A stretch of DNA of 64,000 nucleotides, taken from contig JADGHB010000002.1 in NCBI GenBank assembly GCA_019689635.1, positions 62,001-126,000 of the forward strand. Direction: 5' to 3'. This document shows, one piece after another, positions 1-8,443 of the stretch. The number at the start of each line of letters is the position of its first letter. Position 1 is the stretch's first letter. The notes beneath the pieces are model-generated. The model saw only the letters and a list, made by a program, of their open reading frames with translations, searched no databases and was not told the origin of the DNA. Source of the DNA: Nevskia sp. Lineage in GTDB: Bacteria > Pseudomonadota > Gammaproteobacteria > Nevskiales > Nevskiaceae. The position numbers and the translations under genes were made by a program.

Positions 1-1
1 C

Positions 2-1501
2 GCGGTGGCCTTGCTGCTCGCAGTGCTCCTGCTCGACCGCGCCGGCGGCGGAATGGGCGCGGCAGCACTGAGCGGCGGCGCGCAGGCGCTGTCCGGCGGC
101 GCGTGCGCGTTCGTCGGCGCGTTGTTCGTGATCGCTTTCGGTGCCAAGCTCGGCCTGTTGCCGTTCTACGAGTGGTTCCCCTCCGCTTATGCGTCCGGCA
201 GCGGCGCCACGGGTGCGCTGCTGTCCGGCGTGGTGCTCAACGCCGCCTACTTCGCCCTGACGCGGGCACTGATCGAGTGGCTGCCGGGCAGCGGCGGCTG
301 GCTGTTCACGCTCGGCGTCGGCGTGGTCATCGTGGGGGTGTGCTCGGCCATCCTCACCGCGCTGTACGCCTTCCAGCAGGACGACTGGCGCGGCCTGCTG
401 TCCTTTTCATCGGCAGAGAACGCTTCGATCGCGGTCGCCACGCTCGGCGCCGCGCTGCTGTTCCGCGCGGACGGTCACGACGATCTGGCCGCGCTGGCCT
501 GGTGCGTGGCGCTGCTGCATCTCGCCGGGCACGCGCTTGCCAAAGGCACGCTGTTTCTCGCCGCCGACGGCGTGGCCGCGGCCGGTGGTGACTACCGCAT
601 CGCCCAGGGCGGCTGGCTGAAACGCGGCGGGCTGCTGTTTGGCGTCGGCGCGCTGTGCGCCGCGATGTCGCTCGCCGCCCTGCCGCCGCAGGCCGGCTTC
701 ACCAGCGAATGGTTCGTGTTCCAGACGCTGTTCCAGGGTTTTCATCTTGGACACCTGGGCGGGCGCCTGACGTTGGCGCTGGCCGGCGCGGGTCTTGCGC
801 TCACCGCGGCGATCGCGTTTGCCACTTTCGTCAAGCTGTTCGGTCTGGGACTGCTGGGCGCGCCCGATGCCCCGCGCACGCCGCAGCCGATCGGCGCGGG
901 GCGTGCGCTGTGCGTGTTCGCCCTCGGTTTCGCAGTGCTGGCGCTGGCGATCGGCCTGCCGTGGTGGCTGCTGGTGCTCGACGCGCAGAGCGCGTCGCTG
1001 TTCGGCGGGCATTACGCTGCGCAACTGCGTTCGGATTGGCTGCTGGTGCCGCTGACCGCCAAGTTCGCCTTCATCTCACCCTCCAAGCTGGTCATCGCCC
1101 TGCCGCTGCTCGCGTTGCTGCCGCTACTGCTGTTGCTCAACGCGCGGCGCCACGCCGTGCGGCGCGTGCCGATCTGGTACGGTGGCCTGCGTCAGAATCC
1201 GCGGCGTTCCTCGACCACGGCGCTGACTTTCTCCAATGCCCTGCGCACCTTCTACAGCTTCATCTACCGCCCCACCGCCGACACCGCACGCGAGCACGGC
1301 GCGCACGTGTATTTCGTGAAGAAACTCCAGTTCGACGCCGAGGTCGCTCCCGTGTTCGGCCCGCTGCTGTTCGCGCCGCTGGAGCGCCTAGTGTGGAAGC
1401 TCGCCGGCCGTCTGCGCGCGCTGCAATCCGGCGACCTGAATTTCTATCTCGCGCTGATCGGCGCGTTGCTGGTGCTGATCCTGGCGGCGACGCTGCGCTG
1501 A
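2..1501 (+). CDS. HyfB/NuoL-like proton-translocating membrane subunit (5' end missing)
   Basis: The reading frame is open to the left edge, so the true start lies outside the window; about 499 residues are visible, whereas HyfB-type proteins run to about 650-670. The visible part is almost entirely hydrophobic helices of the Proton_antipo_M type, with a family-typical segment KLGLLPFYEWFPSAYASG followed by GALLSGVVLNAAYF near residue 60-85. The C-terminal third (WYGGLRQNPRRSSTTALTFSN and the stretch after it) resembles hydrogenase-4 component B rather than NuoL, NuoM or NuoN. Such subunits sit in the inner membrane and pump H+ or Na+ as part of group 4 hydrogenase-like or related complexes. 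No hyfC-like gene follows, so partner genes must be to the left if they exist. The family call is fairly safe; the complex it belongs to is not. Confidence 0.75.
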   Translation, partial: AVALLLAVLLLDRAGGGMGAAALSGGAQALSGGACAFVGALFVIAFGAKLGLLPFYEWFPSAYASGSGATGALLSGVVLNAAYFALTRALIEWLPGSGGWLFTLGVGVVIVGVCSAILTALYAFQQDDWRGLLSFSSAENASIAVATLGAALLFRADGHDDLAALAWCVALLHLAGHALAKGTLFLAADGVAAAGGDYRIAQGGWLKRGGLLFGVGALCAAMSLAALPPQAGFTSEWFVFQTLFQGFHLGHLGGRLTLALAGAGLALTAAIAFATFVKLFGLGLLGAPDAPRTPQPIGAGRALCVFALGFAVLALAIGLPWWLLVLDAQSASLFGGHYAAQLRSDWLLVPLTAKFAFISPSKLVIALPLLALLPLLLLLNARRHAVRRVPIWYGGLRQNPRRSSTTALTFSNALRTFYSFIYRPTADTAREHGAHVYFVKKLQFDAEVAPVFGPLLFAPLERLVWKLAGRLRALQSGDLNFYLALIGALLVLILAATLR

Positions 1502-1509
1502 GAGTGCGG

Positions 1510-1655
1510 CACCCAGCCCCTGTGCCAATGGTCCGCGCCTCCCGGCCACGTCCCTTCCAACATCTGGGTGCTGGGCTTCGTCAGCTTGCTGATGGACACT
1601 TCGTCCGAGCCGATTCACAGCCTGCTGCCGGTGTTTCTGGTCGGCACGCTCGGCA
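1510..1655 (+). pseudogene. Decayed N-terminal fragment of an MFS transporter
   Basis: In the plus frame a stretch reads NIWVLGFVSLLMDTSSEPIH and then SLLPVFLVGTLG, which is the first transmembrane helix and loop typical of one group of major facilitator transporters. No good start codon precedes it. After about position 1655 the reading frame stops resembling any transporter and runs into the 3' side of the opposite-strand HEAT gene. About 45 of an expected 400 or more residues remain, so this is a relic. It may mark a deletion or rearrangement junction between the HyfB-like gene and the minus-strand cluster that follows. Confidence 0.6.
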
Positions 1656-1754
1656 CCCGCGTGTTCGTGGCAGGAACCTGGCTTTGGCGATGGCGCGGCG
1701 AACTCATCGCCTTGCAGCGCTTGCACCGCGATTCGGCAAAGCTCGCAAGACACC

Positions 1755-2150
1755 TCAGGAAGATCGCGCGTGTTGCTTCCAAAGCGCAAGGGCCACGACG
1801 CGCACCGTGGCGTAGGCGTGTGTGCGCGCCTCGCGCACCGCGCTCCATGCGGTTTTGCCGCCGAGCTGCGCGAGCGCTGCGCAAGCCTCGGCGGCGACGT
1901 AGGGATCGCCCTGCTTGAGCGCCTCGATCAGCGCCGGCACCGCGCGCCGGTCGCCGAGCCGGCCGAGCAGATACGCGGCACGGCGCGCGGTCAGCGCTTC
2001 CGGACAGCGCAGCGCCCACTCCAGCGCTTGGCGGTAAGCGGGCCGACCGGTCAGATCGGCTCCGCAGGCCGCACAGCGTGGCGCCTGCGCTGCCACCTCG
2101 GCCCAGCACTGCGGGCAGAAATAACGAATCGGTGCCGACGGTTCGCTCAC
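1755..2150 (-). CDS. Zinc-ribbon and HEAT-repeat protein
   Basis: A 131-residue protein with two parts. Residues about 10-33 form a zinc ribbon with two CxxC knuckles (CPQC and CAAC). The remainder is helical and carries two to three HEAT-like repeats, recognisable by A-YLLGRLGDRRAVPALIEAL and AAEACAALAQLG. HEAT repeats bind proteins or pterin/bilin cofactors; no catalytic residue is visible. The GTG start at 2150 is chosen because it overlaps the TGA stop of the upstream acetyltransferase gene as GTGA, a signature of translational coupling. Exact function unknown. Confidence 0.7.
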   Translation of the reverse strand: MSEPSAPIRYFCPQCWAEVAAQAPRCAACGADLTGRPAYRQALEWALRCPEALTARRAAYLLGRLGDRRAVPALIEALKQGDPYVAAEACAALAQLGGKTAWSAVREARTHAYATVRVVALALWKQHARSS

Positions 2151-2908
2151 GCGCCAATGCCTGTGCGGTGCCGACCCGTGCGGATCGCGTTCACCGGCTC
2201 GCCGGAAAGCCGCTTGTGGATGCACACCAGCCACAAGGGTTGCGGCGCCGCGGAACCGAAAACGGTGCAGCGCCGCCGCGCGTATTCCTTGAGGCCGTAG
2301 CGCCGATAAACCCGCTCGGGCTCACGCCCAGGATACGACAAGAATTCGCCGTAGTACTCGGCCACACCGCGCGCGCGCAAAGCCGCTTCGAAGCGGCGCC
2401 ACAGCGCGTGGGCCATCCCGCGACCGCGCGCCTCGACCGCGAGATTGAAGTGCAAATGGGCCACGCATCCTTTCGGACGCCGCGGCCGCTCGCGGAGACT
2501 GCGCATCACCAGCCAGCGCACGAAGCGGCCGCGGTCGGGCGAGCACCGGTAGTCGCCGCGCAGATAACGACCCAACATGCGCAGCGCGACCCGCGCGCCC
2601 CAGAACGCGCGCCTGCGCCCGAAATCCGGCCGCGCCGCGCCCAGCAGATAGCCCACGATTCGACCCTGCACCTCGGCGACGAACGCCAGGTCGGGCTGCT
2701 CGCGCAGATAAGGCTGCACGCTGAGATCGGCATAAGCCTCGCGGTCGATGAACACGCCGTCGATCGGCCGGCCGAAAAAGGCGGTATCGGCGCACAGACG
2801 ACGGATCGCAGGGGCATCCTCGGGACGATACGGGCGCACCACGAACGCCGGCTGGCCATGCGCCGCCGGCCCCGGACGCCGGATCGCCGCGGGGCGCGCG
2901 TCATTCAT
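2147..2908 (-). CDS. GNAT-family N-acetyltransferase
   Basis: A 253-residue protein of the GNAT fold. The acetyl-CoA pyrophosphate-binding loop is visible as EARGRGMAHALW (about residues 159-170), preceded by the beta-strand HLHFNLAV and, further N-terminal, LAFVAEVQGRIVGYLLG (about 74-90). The substrate cannot be told from the sequence. It is longer than a minimal GNAT domain because of a basic insert (about 95-145). The ATG at 2908 gives a full domain; upstream codons belong to the intergenic gap. Its stop overlaps the start of the next gene (zinc-ribbon/HEAT) by four bases, so the two are probably made together. Confidence 0.75.
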   Translation of the reverse strand: MNDARPAAIRRPGPAAHGQPAFVVRPYRPEDAPAIRRLCADTAFFGRPIDGVFIDREAYADLSVQPYLREQPDLAFVAEVQGRIVGYLLGAARPDFGRRRAFWGARVALRMLGRYLRGDYRCSPDRGRFVRWLVMRSLRERPRRPKGCVAHLHFNLAVEARGRGMAHALWRRFEAALRARGVAEYYGEFLSYPGREPERVYRRYGLKEYARRRCTVFGSAAPQPLWLVCIHKRLSGEPVNAIRTGRHRTGIGA

Positions 2909-3024
2909 GCGCGTGCGTCTGGTGCGCGCAGGCCGTTGTGCGCGCGGCCGGTGTCGGCGCTGCCTGGGACACGGCGAGCGGAGGAGCGCGGGCCATGCCC
3001 GGCGTGCATGACAAGCTGCCGGCT

Positions 3025-4284
3025 TCAAGCGCCGGGATGCGGTGCCGGCGGCGCGTAAAGATAGTTGCGCGTCAGCGGCAGGCGCTGCAGCCGCTTGATG
3101 AGCTGGAAGTGGAACACCACCAGCCCACCCCAGCGGAACGAGGCTTCGGAGGCTTGCAGATAGAACTCCCACATGCGGCAGAAGCGCTCGCCGAGTTTGG
3201 CGGCGATCTCCGCGCGCGCGTTCTGAAAGCGTTCGTGCCAGGCGGCCAAGGTGCGCGCGTAGTGCAGCCGCCAGACTTCCAGGTCGGCCAGGATCAGGCC
3301 GCTTTTTTCGATCCACGGCAGCACTTCCGAGGCGGCGGGAATATAGCCGCCGGGGAAGATGTATTTGTTGATCCAGGGATTGGAGCCGCCGGGCGGCGTG
3401 CTGCGCCCGATGCTGTGCAGCAGCATCGTTCCGTGGTCGTCGAGCAGCTCGCGCGCGCGCTCGAAGAACACCGGGTACTGCGGCCGGCCGACGTGCTCGA
3501 ACATGCCGACGCTGACGATGGCGTCGAATGGCCCGCGCGTGGCGCGGTAGTCCTCGAGCCGGAATTCCACGCGGTCGGCAAGACCGCGCGCCTTGGCGCG
3601 TTCGCGCGCGACCCTGCACTGCTCTTCCGAGAGCGTGATGCCGGTGACGTGCGCGCCGTGCTTTTCGGCCAGATGCATGGCGAGGCTGCCCCAACCGCAG
3701 CCGATGTCCAGCACGCGCGCGCCGGGCTTGAGATCGAGCTTGGCGGCGATGTGCGCGCACTTGGCTTGCTGGGCCTGCTCCAGCGTCATCGTCTCCTCGC
3801 GGAAGTAGGCGCAGGAGTAGTGCAAATCCTGGTCGAGAAAACGGCGGTAGAGTTCGAAATCGAGATCGTAATGGTGGCTGGCGTTGCGCCGGCTGCGGCG
3901 CGGCGTGTTGCGCTCCACGAAACGGCTGCGCAGGCGCTTGGCGCGGCGGATCAGCGGATGGCTTTCGAGCGCGGCCTCGATGCCCAGCGCCGCTTCCAGC
4001 ACCTGGAGCAGGGAACCGTCGCGCGGCTGCCAGGCGCCGTCCATGTAGGCTTCGCCGAAGCGCAGCGCGGGATAGCTCAGGATGCGCAGCAGCGTACGCT
4101 CGTCGCGCAACTGGAGCGCCGCGCGCGGTCCGTCGCGGCCCAGCAAAAGCGGCTGCGGATCCGCGCCGAGATACAGTTCTAGTTGCCCGCCACGCAGCCG
4201 GCACCCGGCGGCTTGCAACAAGCTGCGCCAACCGGAACGGCGCGTGCCGGATGGCAGGGGTTTATCGTGTCCGCTCGCGTCCAT
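3025..4284 (-). CDS. cfa: Cyclopropane-fatty-acyl-phospholipid synthase
   Basis: A 419-residue SAM-dependent methyltransferase that adds a methylene bridge across double bonds of membrane phospholipid acyl chains, usually raising tolerance to acid and other stress. Motif I for S-adenosylmethionine is VLDIGCGWGS (residues 191-200). Other family hallmarks are HYDLDFELYRRFLD, YSCAYF near residue 156, and GMFEHVG. Family length is about 380-420. The N-terminal lipid-associating domain begins near residue 25. It lies upstream of the acetyltransferase and downstream of the stress protein on the same strand; the 116-bp gap after its stop leaves operon membership uncertain. Confidence 0.93.
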   Translation of the reverse strand: MDASGHDKPLPSGTRRSGWRSLLQAAGCRLRGGQLELYLGADPQPLLLGRDGPRAALQLRDERTLLRILSYPALRFGEAYMDGAWQPRDGSLLQVLEAALGIEAALESHPLIRRAKRLRSRFVERNTPRRSRRNASHHYDLDFELYRRFLDQDLHYSCAYFREETMTLEQAQQAKCAHIAAKLDLKPGARVLDIGCGWGSLAMHLAEKHGAHVTGITLSEEQCRVARERAKARGLADRVEFRLEDYRATRGPFDAIVSVGMFEHVGRPQYPVFFERARELLDDHGTMLLHSIGRSTPPGGSNPWINKYIFPGGYIPAASEVLPWIEKSGLILADLEVWRLHYARTLAAWHERFQNARAEIAAKLGERFCRMWEFYLQASEASFRWGGLVVFHFQLIKRLQRLPLTRNYLYAPPAPHPGA

Positions 4285-4303
4285 GGTTTCCTGCCTCCAT
4301 GGG

Positions 4304-4720
4304 CTAACGCACCACCAACACCATGCAGTTGGCGTAGCCCATCACCTGCTTGGTGGTGGAACCGGTCAACCAGCGTTCGAACAGCGACTTGCCGCGGTGA
4401 CCCATGGCGATCAGGTCGGCGCCGATTTTGGCGGCGGTCCCGACGATCTGCTCCGCGGGATGGCCCACCGGCGTGTGAAAGCTCAGCCGGCAGCCCGCGG
4501 CTTGCGCCTGTTCGCGCAGCCGTTGACCGAGCTGGGCGTAATGCTCCTGCCCGGCGTCGATCAGCGCGCGGGTGTCCACCTCGTCGCCGAACTCCGGCAG
4601 GCGGATCACCGACACCGCATGCAGCTCGGCGCCGAACTTGACGGCGATTTCCAAAGCCTGGCGAAACGCCTTGTCCGCCGGCTCGGAACCGTCGTGCGCC
4701 ACCAGGATCTTGCTGATCAT
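4304..4720 (-). CDS. Universal stress protein, UspA family
   Basis: A 138-residue single-domain Usp protein. The N-terminus KILVAHDGSEPADKAF and the C-terminal ATP-binding motif G-2x-G-9x-G(S/T) (residues 107-122, GHRGKSLFERWLTGST) are both intact, so it is predicted to be of the ATP-binding type. It is a cytoplasmic stress-response protein of unknown specific action. It lies 60 bp downstream of the DUF190 gene and 19 bp upstream of cfa, all on the minus strand, so it may be transcribed from the crcB leader as well as from its own promoter. Confidence 0.9.
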   Translation of the reverse strand: MISKILVAHDGSEPADKAFRQALEIAVKFGAELHAVSVIRLPEFGDEVDTRALIDAGQEHYAQLGQRLREQAQAAGCRLSFHTPVGHPAEQIVGTAAKIGADLIAMGHRGKSLFERWLTGSTTKQVMGYANCMVLVVR

Positions 4721-4780
4721 GTGCGCACCCCTCCTCGGTACGACCTTACCCTTGCCCGTGACGCAAAGCGCCAGCCCCCA

Positions 4781-5188
4781 TCAGAATAGCGGCGGCAGCA
4801 CACGGCTCCACTCGTCGCGCGCCACGCCCGCAATGCCGTAACGCGTCGGGGAGAGCGCATAGAACAGCGACAGCTCCGCCGCCTCGACGCGGTCGAGCAG
4901 ACGATACGCCAGTTCCGCGCTGCATACGAAGCGCACCTCCACCGGCAGATCGGCGGCCAGCTCGAAGAAATGCTCTTCATACAGCACGCCGTGGCGGCCG
5001 TAGCCGGCGATGCCACGAAAAGCGCTGCCGCCGGGAATGCCGAGCTTCTTGGCTTCCAGCAGCAGCCAGTCGTACAGCGGTTTGCCGCGGAAGCGCCGGT
5101 TCTCGTGCACGATGAAGCGCAGGAACACGGCGTCCTGGCTGTGTGCCTGCCAGTCGCGCGGGGGCTGGTCGGTCGATTCGGCGCTCAC
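4781..5188 (-). CDS. DUF190 family protein, partner of CrcB
   Basis: A 135-residue soluble protein of the DUF190 (COG1993) family, recognised by FLRFIVHENRRFRGKPLYDW, GIPGGSAFRGIAGYG and PVEVRFVCSA. DUF190 genes are often next to crcB, and the fold is PII-like; biochemical role unproven. The GTG at 5188 is the start because it overlaps the crcB stop as GTGA. It therefore lies behind the fluoride riboswitch and should be induced by fluoride together with crcB. An upstream-extended reading frame exists but runs inside crcB in another frame and is not coding. Confidence 0.85.
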   Translation of the reverse strand: MSAESTDQPPRDWQAHSQDAVFLRFIVHENRRFRGKPLYDWLLLEAKKLGIPGGSAFRGIAGYGRHGVLYEEHFFELAADLPVEVRFVCSAELAYRLLDRVEAAELSLFYALSPTRYGIAGVARDEWSRVLPPLF

Positions 5189-5586
5189 GGCAGGTTCCCG
5201 GTGGCGTGGCGCAGCAGTTGCACGCTCAGCACGCCCAAGGCGGTGGCGAGCAGCGAGCCGGTCACATGGATCGCGATCTCGCCCGCGCCCCAGCCGAGCT
5301 GACCGCGCGCAAGCAAGGAATAGGTTTCGGCGGAGAAGGTCGAAAACGTGCTCAAGCCGCCGCAGAAGCCGGTCGTCACGAACAGCCGCGCGCGCGGAGA
5401 AAACGCGAGGTTGCCCGCGATCGCGGCCATGGCGAGGCCGATCACGTAAGCGGCGATGAGGTTGGCGGCGAGCGTGCCGAGCGGCAAGGTCGGGAACAGG
5501 GGATTCAGGCGCAGCCCCAGCCACCAGCGCAACCAGGCGCCAAGGATGGCCCCGGTTCCCACGGCGAGCAGTGCGGGAAAATTCAT
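5185..5586 (-). CDS. crcB: Fluoride-specific ion channel CrcB/Fluc
   Basis: A 133-residue inner-membrane protein with four hydrophobic helices. The family signature GFCGGLSTFSTF is at residues 73-84 (the phenylalanines line the fluoride path in Fluc channels), and the N-terminal helix carries the conserved GAWLRWWLG. It works as an antiparallel dimer that expels fluoride. The ATG at 5586 was chosen because it begins the first helix properly. About 100 nt upstream is a fluoride riboswitch aptamer, so expression should rise with fluoride. It is followed by DUF190 with a four-base overlap. Confidence 0.95.
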   Translation of the reverse strand: MNFPALLAVGTGAILGAWLRWWLGLRLNPLFPTLPLGTLAANLIAAYVIGLAMAAIAGNLAFSPRARLFVTTGFCGGLSTFSTFSAETYSLLARGQLGWGAGEIAIHVTGSLLATALGVLSVQLLRHATGNLP

Positions 5587-5685
5587 GGTGTGCGTTCGCG
5601 TTCCGGATCGTTCGAGGCCGCGCCGCGATTGCGGCGGCTCGTGCGTACGCCAGACGATGCCACCGCGGCGCAAGCACGCGGATTC

Positions 5686-5740
5686 ATCAGGCATCATCAG
5701 CCGGCAGGCCGGCGGTTCCAAGAGAATGCCATCTCTTTTG
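5686..5740 (-). promoter_or_regulatory. Fluoride riboswitch (crcB motif) aptamer
   Basis: Read on the minus strand, this segment fits the crcB-motif consensus. The stem AAGAG/CUCUU closes a loop containing GAUGGCAUUC. Then come AACCGCC, a second hairpin GCCGG-CCUG-CCGGC, and the conserved UGAUGAUGCCUGA. The diagnostic pseudoknot is present: GGCAU in the first loop is the exact complement of AUGCC near the 3' end. It lies between the rarA stop (5748) and crcB (ATG at 5586), leaving about 100 nt for an expression platform. I see no U-tract terminator there, so control of translation or of early elongation is more likely than classic attenuation. Confidence 0.88.
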
Positions 5741-5747
5741 GGCGAGT

Positions 5748-7100
5748 TTAACGGTTCGCCTCCTCGCGCGGCAACGCCGTGCCGTCCGCGCCGCCCGCCG
5801 CCGCGGCGCGCAACTGTGCCAGCCGCTCCGAGATCCTGGCTTCCAGTCCGCGCGGCGTGGGCGCGTAGAAGCGCGTACCACGCAGGGCCTCCGGCAGATA
5901 TTCCTGGCCCGCGGCGTGGGCGCCGGCCTCGTCGTGATCGTAGCGGTAACCCTGGCCGTAACCGAGCTCCTTCATGAGCCGCGTCGGCGCGTTGCGCAGA
6001 TGCAGCGGCACTTCCAGGCTGCCGTGCGCCGCAACCGCCGCGCGCGCCGCGTCAAAGGCGGCGTAAGCCGCGTTGCTCTTGGGCGCGACCGCGAGATACA
6101 CCGCCGCCACCGCCAACGCCAGTTCGCCCTCCGGCGCGCCCAGGCGCTCGTAGCTGTCCCAGGCATCCAGGCACAGGCGCTGGGCGCGCGGGTCGGCCAG
6201 GCCCACGTCCTCGATGCTCATGCGCAGCAACCGGCGCGCGAGATACGCGGGGTCGGCGCCGCCGTCGAGCATGCGCGCCAGCCAGTACAGCGCGGCGTCG
6301 GGATCGCTGCCCCGCACCGATTTATGCAGCGCGCTGATCTGGTCGTAGAACTGTTCGCCCTGTTTGTCGAAACGCCGCAATCCACGGCCGATCAGTTTTT
6401 CCAGCAGCGCGTCGTTTTTTTCGCCTGCGGCGCGCGACAGTTCCACCGCGGTCTCCAAGAGGATCAAGGCCCGCCGCGCGTCGCCGTCGGCGGCCTCGGC
6501 GATGCGCGCGAGCCAGGCAGCCGGAAGGCGATCCGCGGGTTCGCCCAGCCCGCGCTCGGCGTCGGTGAGCGCGCGGCGCAGCAGCGTGAGGAGGGCGTCT
6601 TCGGACAAGGGGCGTAGCACCATCACCCGCAGGCGCGACAGCAGCGCGCTGTTCAGCTCGAAACTGGGATTCTCGGTGGTGGCGCCGACCAGGGTCAGGG
6701 TGCCGTCTTCGACGAACGGCAAAAGGGCGTCCTGCTGGGCCTTGTTGAAGCGATGGATTTCGTCGATGAACAGCACGGTGCGCCGCGGCGGTTTGGCGTC
6801 TCGCTCCATCTGCGCCTGCGCCACCGCCTCGCGCAGGTCCTTGACGCCGGCCATCACCGCCGAGAGCTGGAGGAAGCGCGCCTGCACGTGCTGCGCGATG
6901 AGCCGCGCCAGCGTGGTCTTGCCCGAACCCGGCGGTCCCCACAACACCAGCGACGGCACGCGGCCGGCTTCCAGCGCCAGTCGCAGCGGCGCGCCGGGCG
7001 CGAGCAGATGCTCCTGGCCCACGACTTCGTCCAGGGCGCGCGGCCGCATCCGGTCGGCCAGGGGATGCATCCGCGCGCTTGGGCCTTGATTCGAGCTCAT
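5748..7100 (-). CDS. rarA: Replication-associated recombination protein RarA (MgsA)
   Basis: A 450-residue AAA+ ATPase related to clamp loaders, acting at stalled replication forks. Walker A is GPPGSGKTT (residues 55-63) and Walker B FIDEIHRF (about 111-118); sensor 1 is [12 protein letters not shown] and the arginine-finger region LLSRLRV follows. The C-terminal MgsA domains include the conserved [15 protein letters not shown]. The ATG at 7100 gives [20 protein letters not shown], matching where the family starts; a longer frame to 7187 adds an unlikely leader. The ftsK-lolA-rarA neighbourhood is typical of gammaproteobacteria, here with one plus-strand gene in between. Confidence 0.94.
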   Translation of the reverse strand: MSSNQGPSARMHPLADRMRPRALDEVVGQEHLLAPGAPLRLALEAGRVPSLVLWGPPGSGKTTLARLIAQHVQARFLQLSAVMAGVKDLREAVAQAQMERDAKPPRRTVLFIDEIHRFNKAQQDALLPFVEDGTLTLVGATTENPSFELNSALLSRLRVMVLRPLSEDALLTLLRRALTDAERGLGEPADRLPAAWLARIAEAADGDARRALILLETAVELSRAAGEKNDALLEKLIGRGLRRFDKQGEQFYDQISALHKSVRGSDPDAALYWLARMLDGGADPAYLARRLLRMSIEDVGLADPRAQRLCLDAWDSYERLGAPEGELALAVAAVYLAVAPKSNAAYAAFDAARAAVAAHGSLEVPLHLRNAPTRLMKELGYGQGYRYDHDEAGAHAAGQEYLPEALRGTRFYAPTPRGLEARISERLAQLRAAAAGGADGTALPREEANR

Positions 7101-7240
7101 CGCCGGCACCCGCGAACGCCAGGCCCGCGATGGCCGGGCCGGGGGTCGATGATGCAGTGCCATCTCGCCATGGACGACCGCTGCCAAGCTTGTTGAGTTT
7201 GCGCCATGGATGGCAATGTTACGGCGAGAACGCCGCGCCC

Positions 7241-7732
7241 ATGAAAACCCTGTTGATCGTGTGGTACAGCCGCACCGGCGGCGCCGAACAGATGGCGCGG
7301 GCTGCGGCCCGCGGCGCGCGCACGGAACCCGAGGTGCGCGTCGTGATGCGCCGCGCCGATCGCGCCAGGACCGCAGACGTCGTGCACGCCGACGGACTGA
7401 TCTTCGCCGCCCCGGAAAACCTGGCCGCGCTGGCTGGCGCGATGAAGGAATTTTTCGATCGCAGCTATTACGCGCTGCTCGAGCGCGTCAACGGCAAACC
7501 CTACGCGGCGCTCATCTGCGCTGGCTCGGACGGCAGCGGCGCGCTGCGCCAGCTCGAACGCATCGCCACCGGCCTGCGGCTGCGCGCGATCGGCGCGGCG
7601 CTGATCGCCAATACCGCGGCGCAAACACCGGAGGCGATTCTCGCGCCCAAGGTCCTGCCGCGAGAAATCCTCGCGCGCTGCGAGGCGCTCGGCGCCCAGC
7701 TCGCGGCGGGGCTTGCCGCCGGCATCTACTGA
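7241..7732 (+). CDS. Small flavodoxin-like protein
   Basis: A 163-residue protein with a flavodoxin-type N-terminus: strand LLIVWYS, then a phosphate-binding loop SRTGGAEQM (residues 10-18). A central segment [21 protein letters not shown] and [17 protein letters not shown] match flavodoxin/NAD(P)H-dependent oxidoreductase proteins that bind FMN. The redox partner is unknown. It is transcribed divergently from rarA, with 140 bp between the two starts, and converges with lolA, 12 bp between the stops. The start at 7241 is set by the beta-strand that begins the fold; an upstream in-frame extension is not supported. Confidence 0.75.
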   Translation: MKTLLIVWYSRTGGAEQMARAAARGARTEPEVRVVMRRADRARTADVVHADGLIFAAPENLAALAGAMKEFFDRSYYALLERVNGKPYAALICAGSDGSGALRQLERIATGLRLRAIGAALIANTAAQTPEAILAPKVLPREILARCEALGAQLAAGLAAGIY

Positions 7733-7744
7733 AACCGCCGCCGC

Positions 7745-8422
7745 TCAATCCGTCGCGCGGGTGGCGATGCCGCCGTCGTTGACGATCTCGGCGCCCTTGG
7801 GCGGCGTGAAGGAGAACTGCGCGGGATCGATGCGCGCGTTGGTGCGGATGTCGCTGAAACGCACCTCGGAATGCCCGCCCAGATGATCGGAAAAGCGCAT
7901 GGCCAGCGGCGCGCCGTCGGCGGCAAGCTGCAGCTCGATGGACTTGAAATCGCTGTCTTGGGATTTGGGGATCAGCCTCACGCTGCGCGCGGCGCCATCC
8001 TCGCCGGGCTCGAGCGTGAACGCGCGCTCCAGGGCGCCTTTCTGCGACAGCAGTTCGGCGGGCGTGCCGGCCAGCGCCGCGCGCGCGTCGCGCACGGTGG
8101 CCTGGTTCAAGTCCGGGTCGTAGGTCCACAGCTTGACGCCGTCGCAAACCGTAAGCTGCTCGTAAGGCTTTTCGTAAGCCCAGCGGAACTTGCCCTGCCC
8201 CTCGCCGGAGGCCGGGCGCTGCAGCCAGAAATGGCCGCTGCTGGTCGCGATGACGCGCCCGTGATCGTCGGTCTGCACCTGTTCGAAGTGCGCCTCGAAG
8301 GTCCTCACGCCCTCGGTGAAGCGCTTGAGGGTCTGGGCCGCCGAATCGGCGTGCGCCGCCGTCGCGGCCATGGCCAGCGCGAGCAGGGCGAGACGGGTAG
8401 CGGGTTTGAGCGAGGCAAGCAT
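7745..8422 (-). CDS. lolA: Outer-membrane lipoprotein carrier protein LolA
   Basis: A 225-residue periplasmic chaperone that takes lipoproteins released by LolCDE and delivers them to LolB at the outer membrane. There is a clear signal peptide (residues 1-25, cleavage near AHA-DS). The mature part has LolA features: QTLKRFTEGVRTFEAHFEQ, GHFWLQRPASGEGQGKFRW, YDPDLNQATVR and SFTPPKGAEIVND near the C-terminus. Usual length. The gene is in the conserved ftsK-lolA context; lolD and lolC are at 54-56 kb in this same window. Confidence 0.93.
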   Translation of the reverse strand: MLASLKPATRLALLALAMAATAAHADSAAQTLKRFTEGVRTFEAHFEQVQTDDHGRVIATSSGHFWLQRPASGEGQGKFRWAYEKPYEQLTVCDGVKLWTYDPDLNQATVRDARAALAGTPAELLSQKGALERAFTLEPGEDGAARSVRLIPKSQDSDFKSIELQLAADGAPLAMRFSDHLGGHSEVRFSDIRTNARIDPAQFSFTPPKGAEIVNDGGIATRATD

Positions 8423-8443
8423 CGGAGTCCGGTTCTTGGGGGC

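Noticed and set aside
2147-4231. Long minus-strand open frame of 694 codons
   Set aside because: Its 5' part is a shadow of cfa in another frame; only the 3' part (2147-2908) is the real acetyltransferase.
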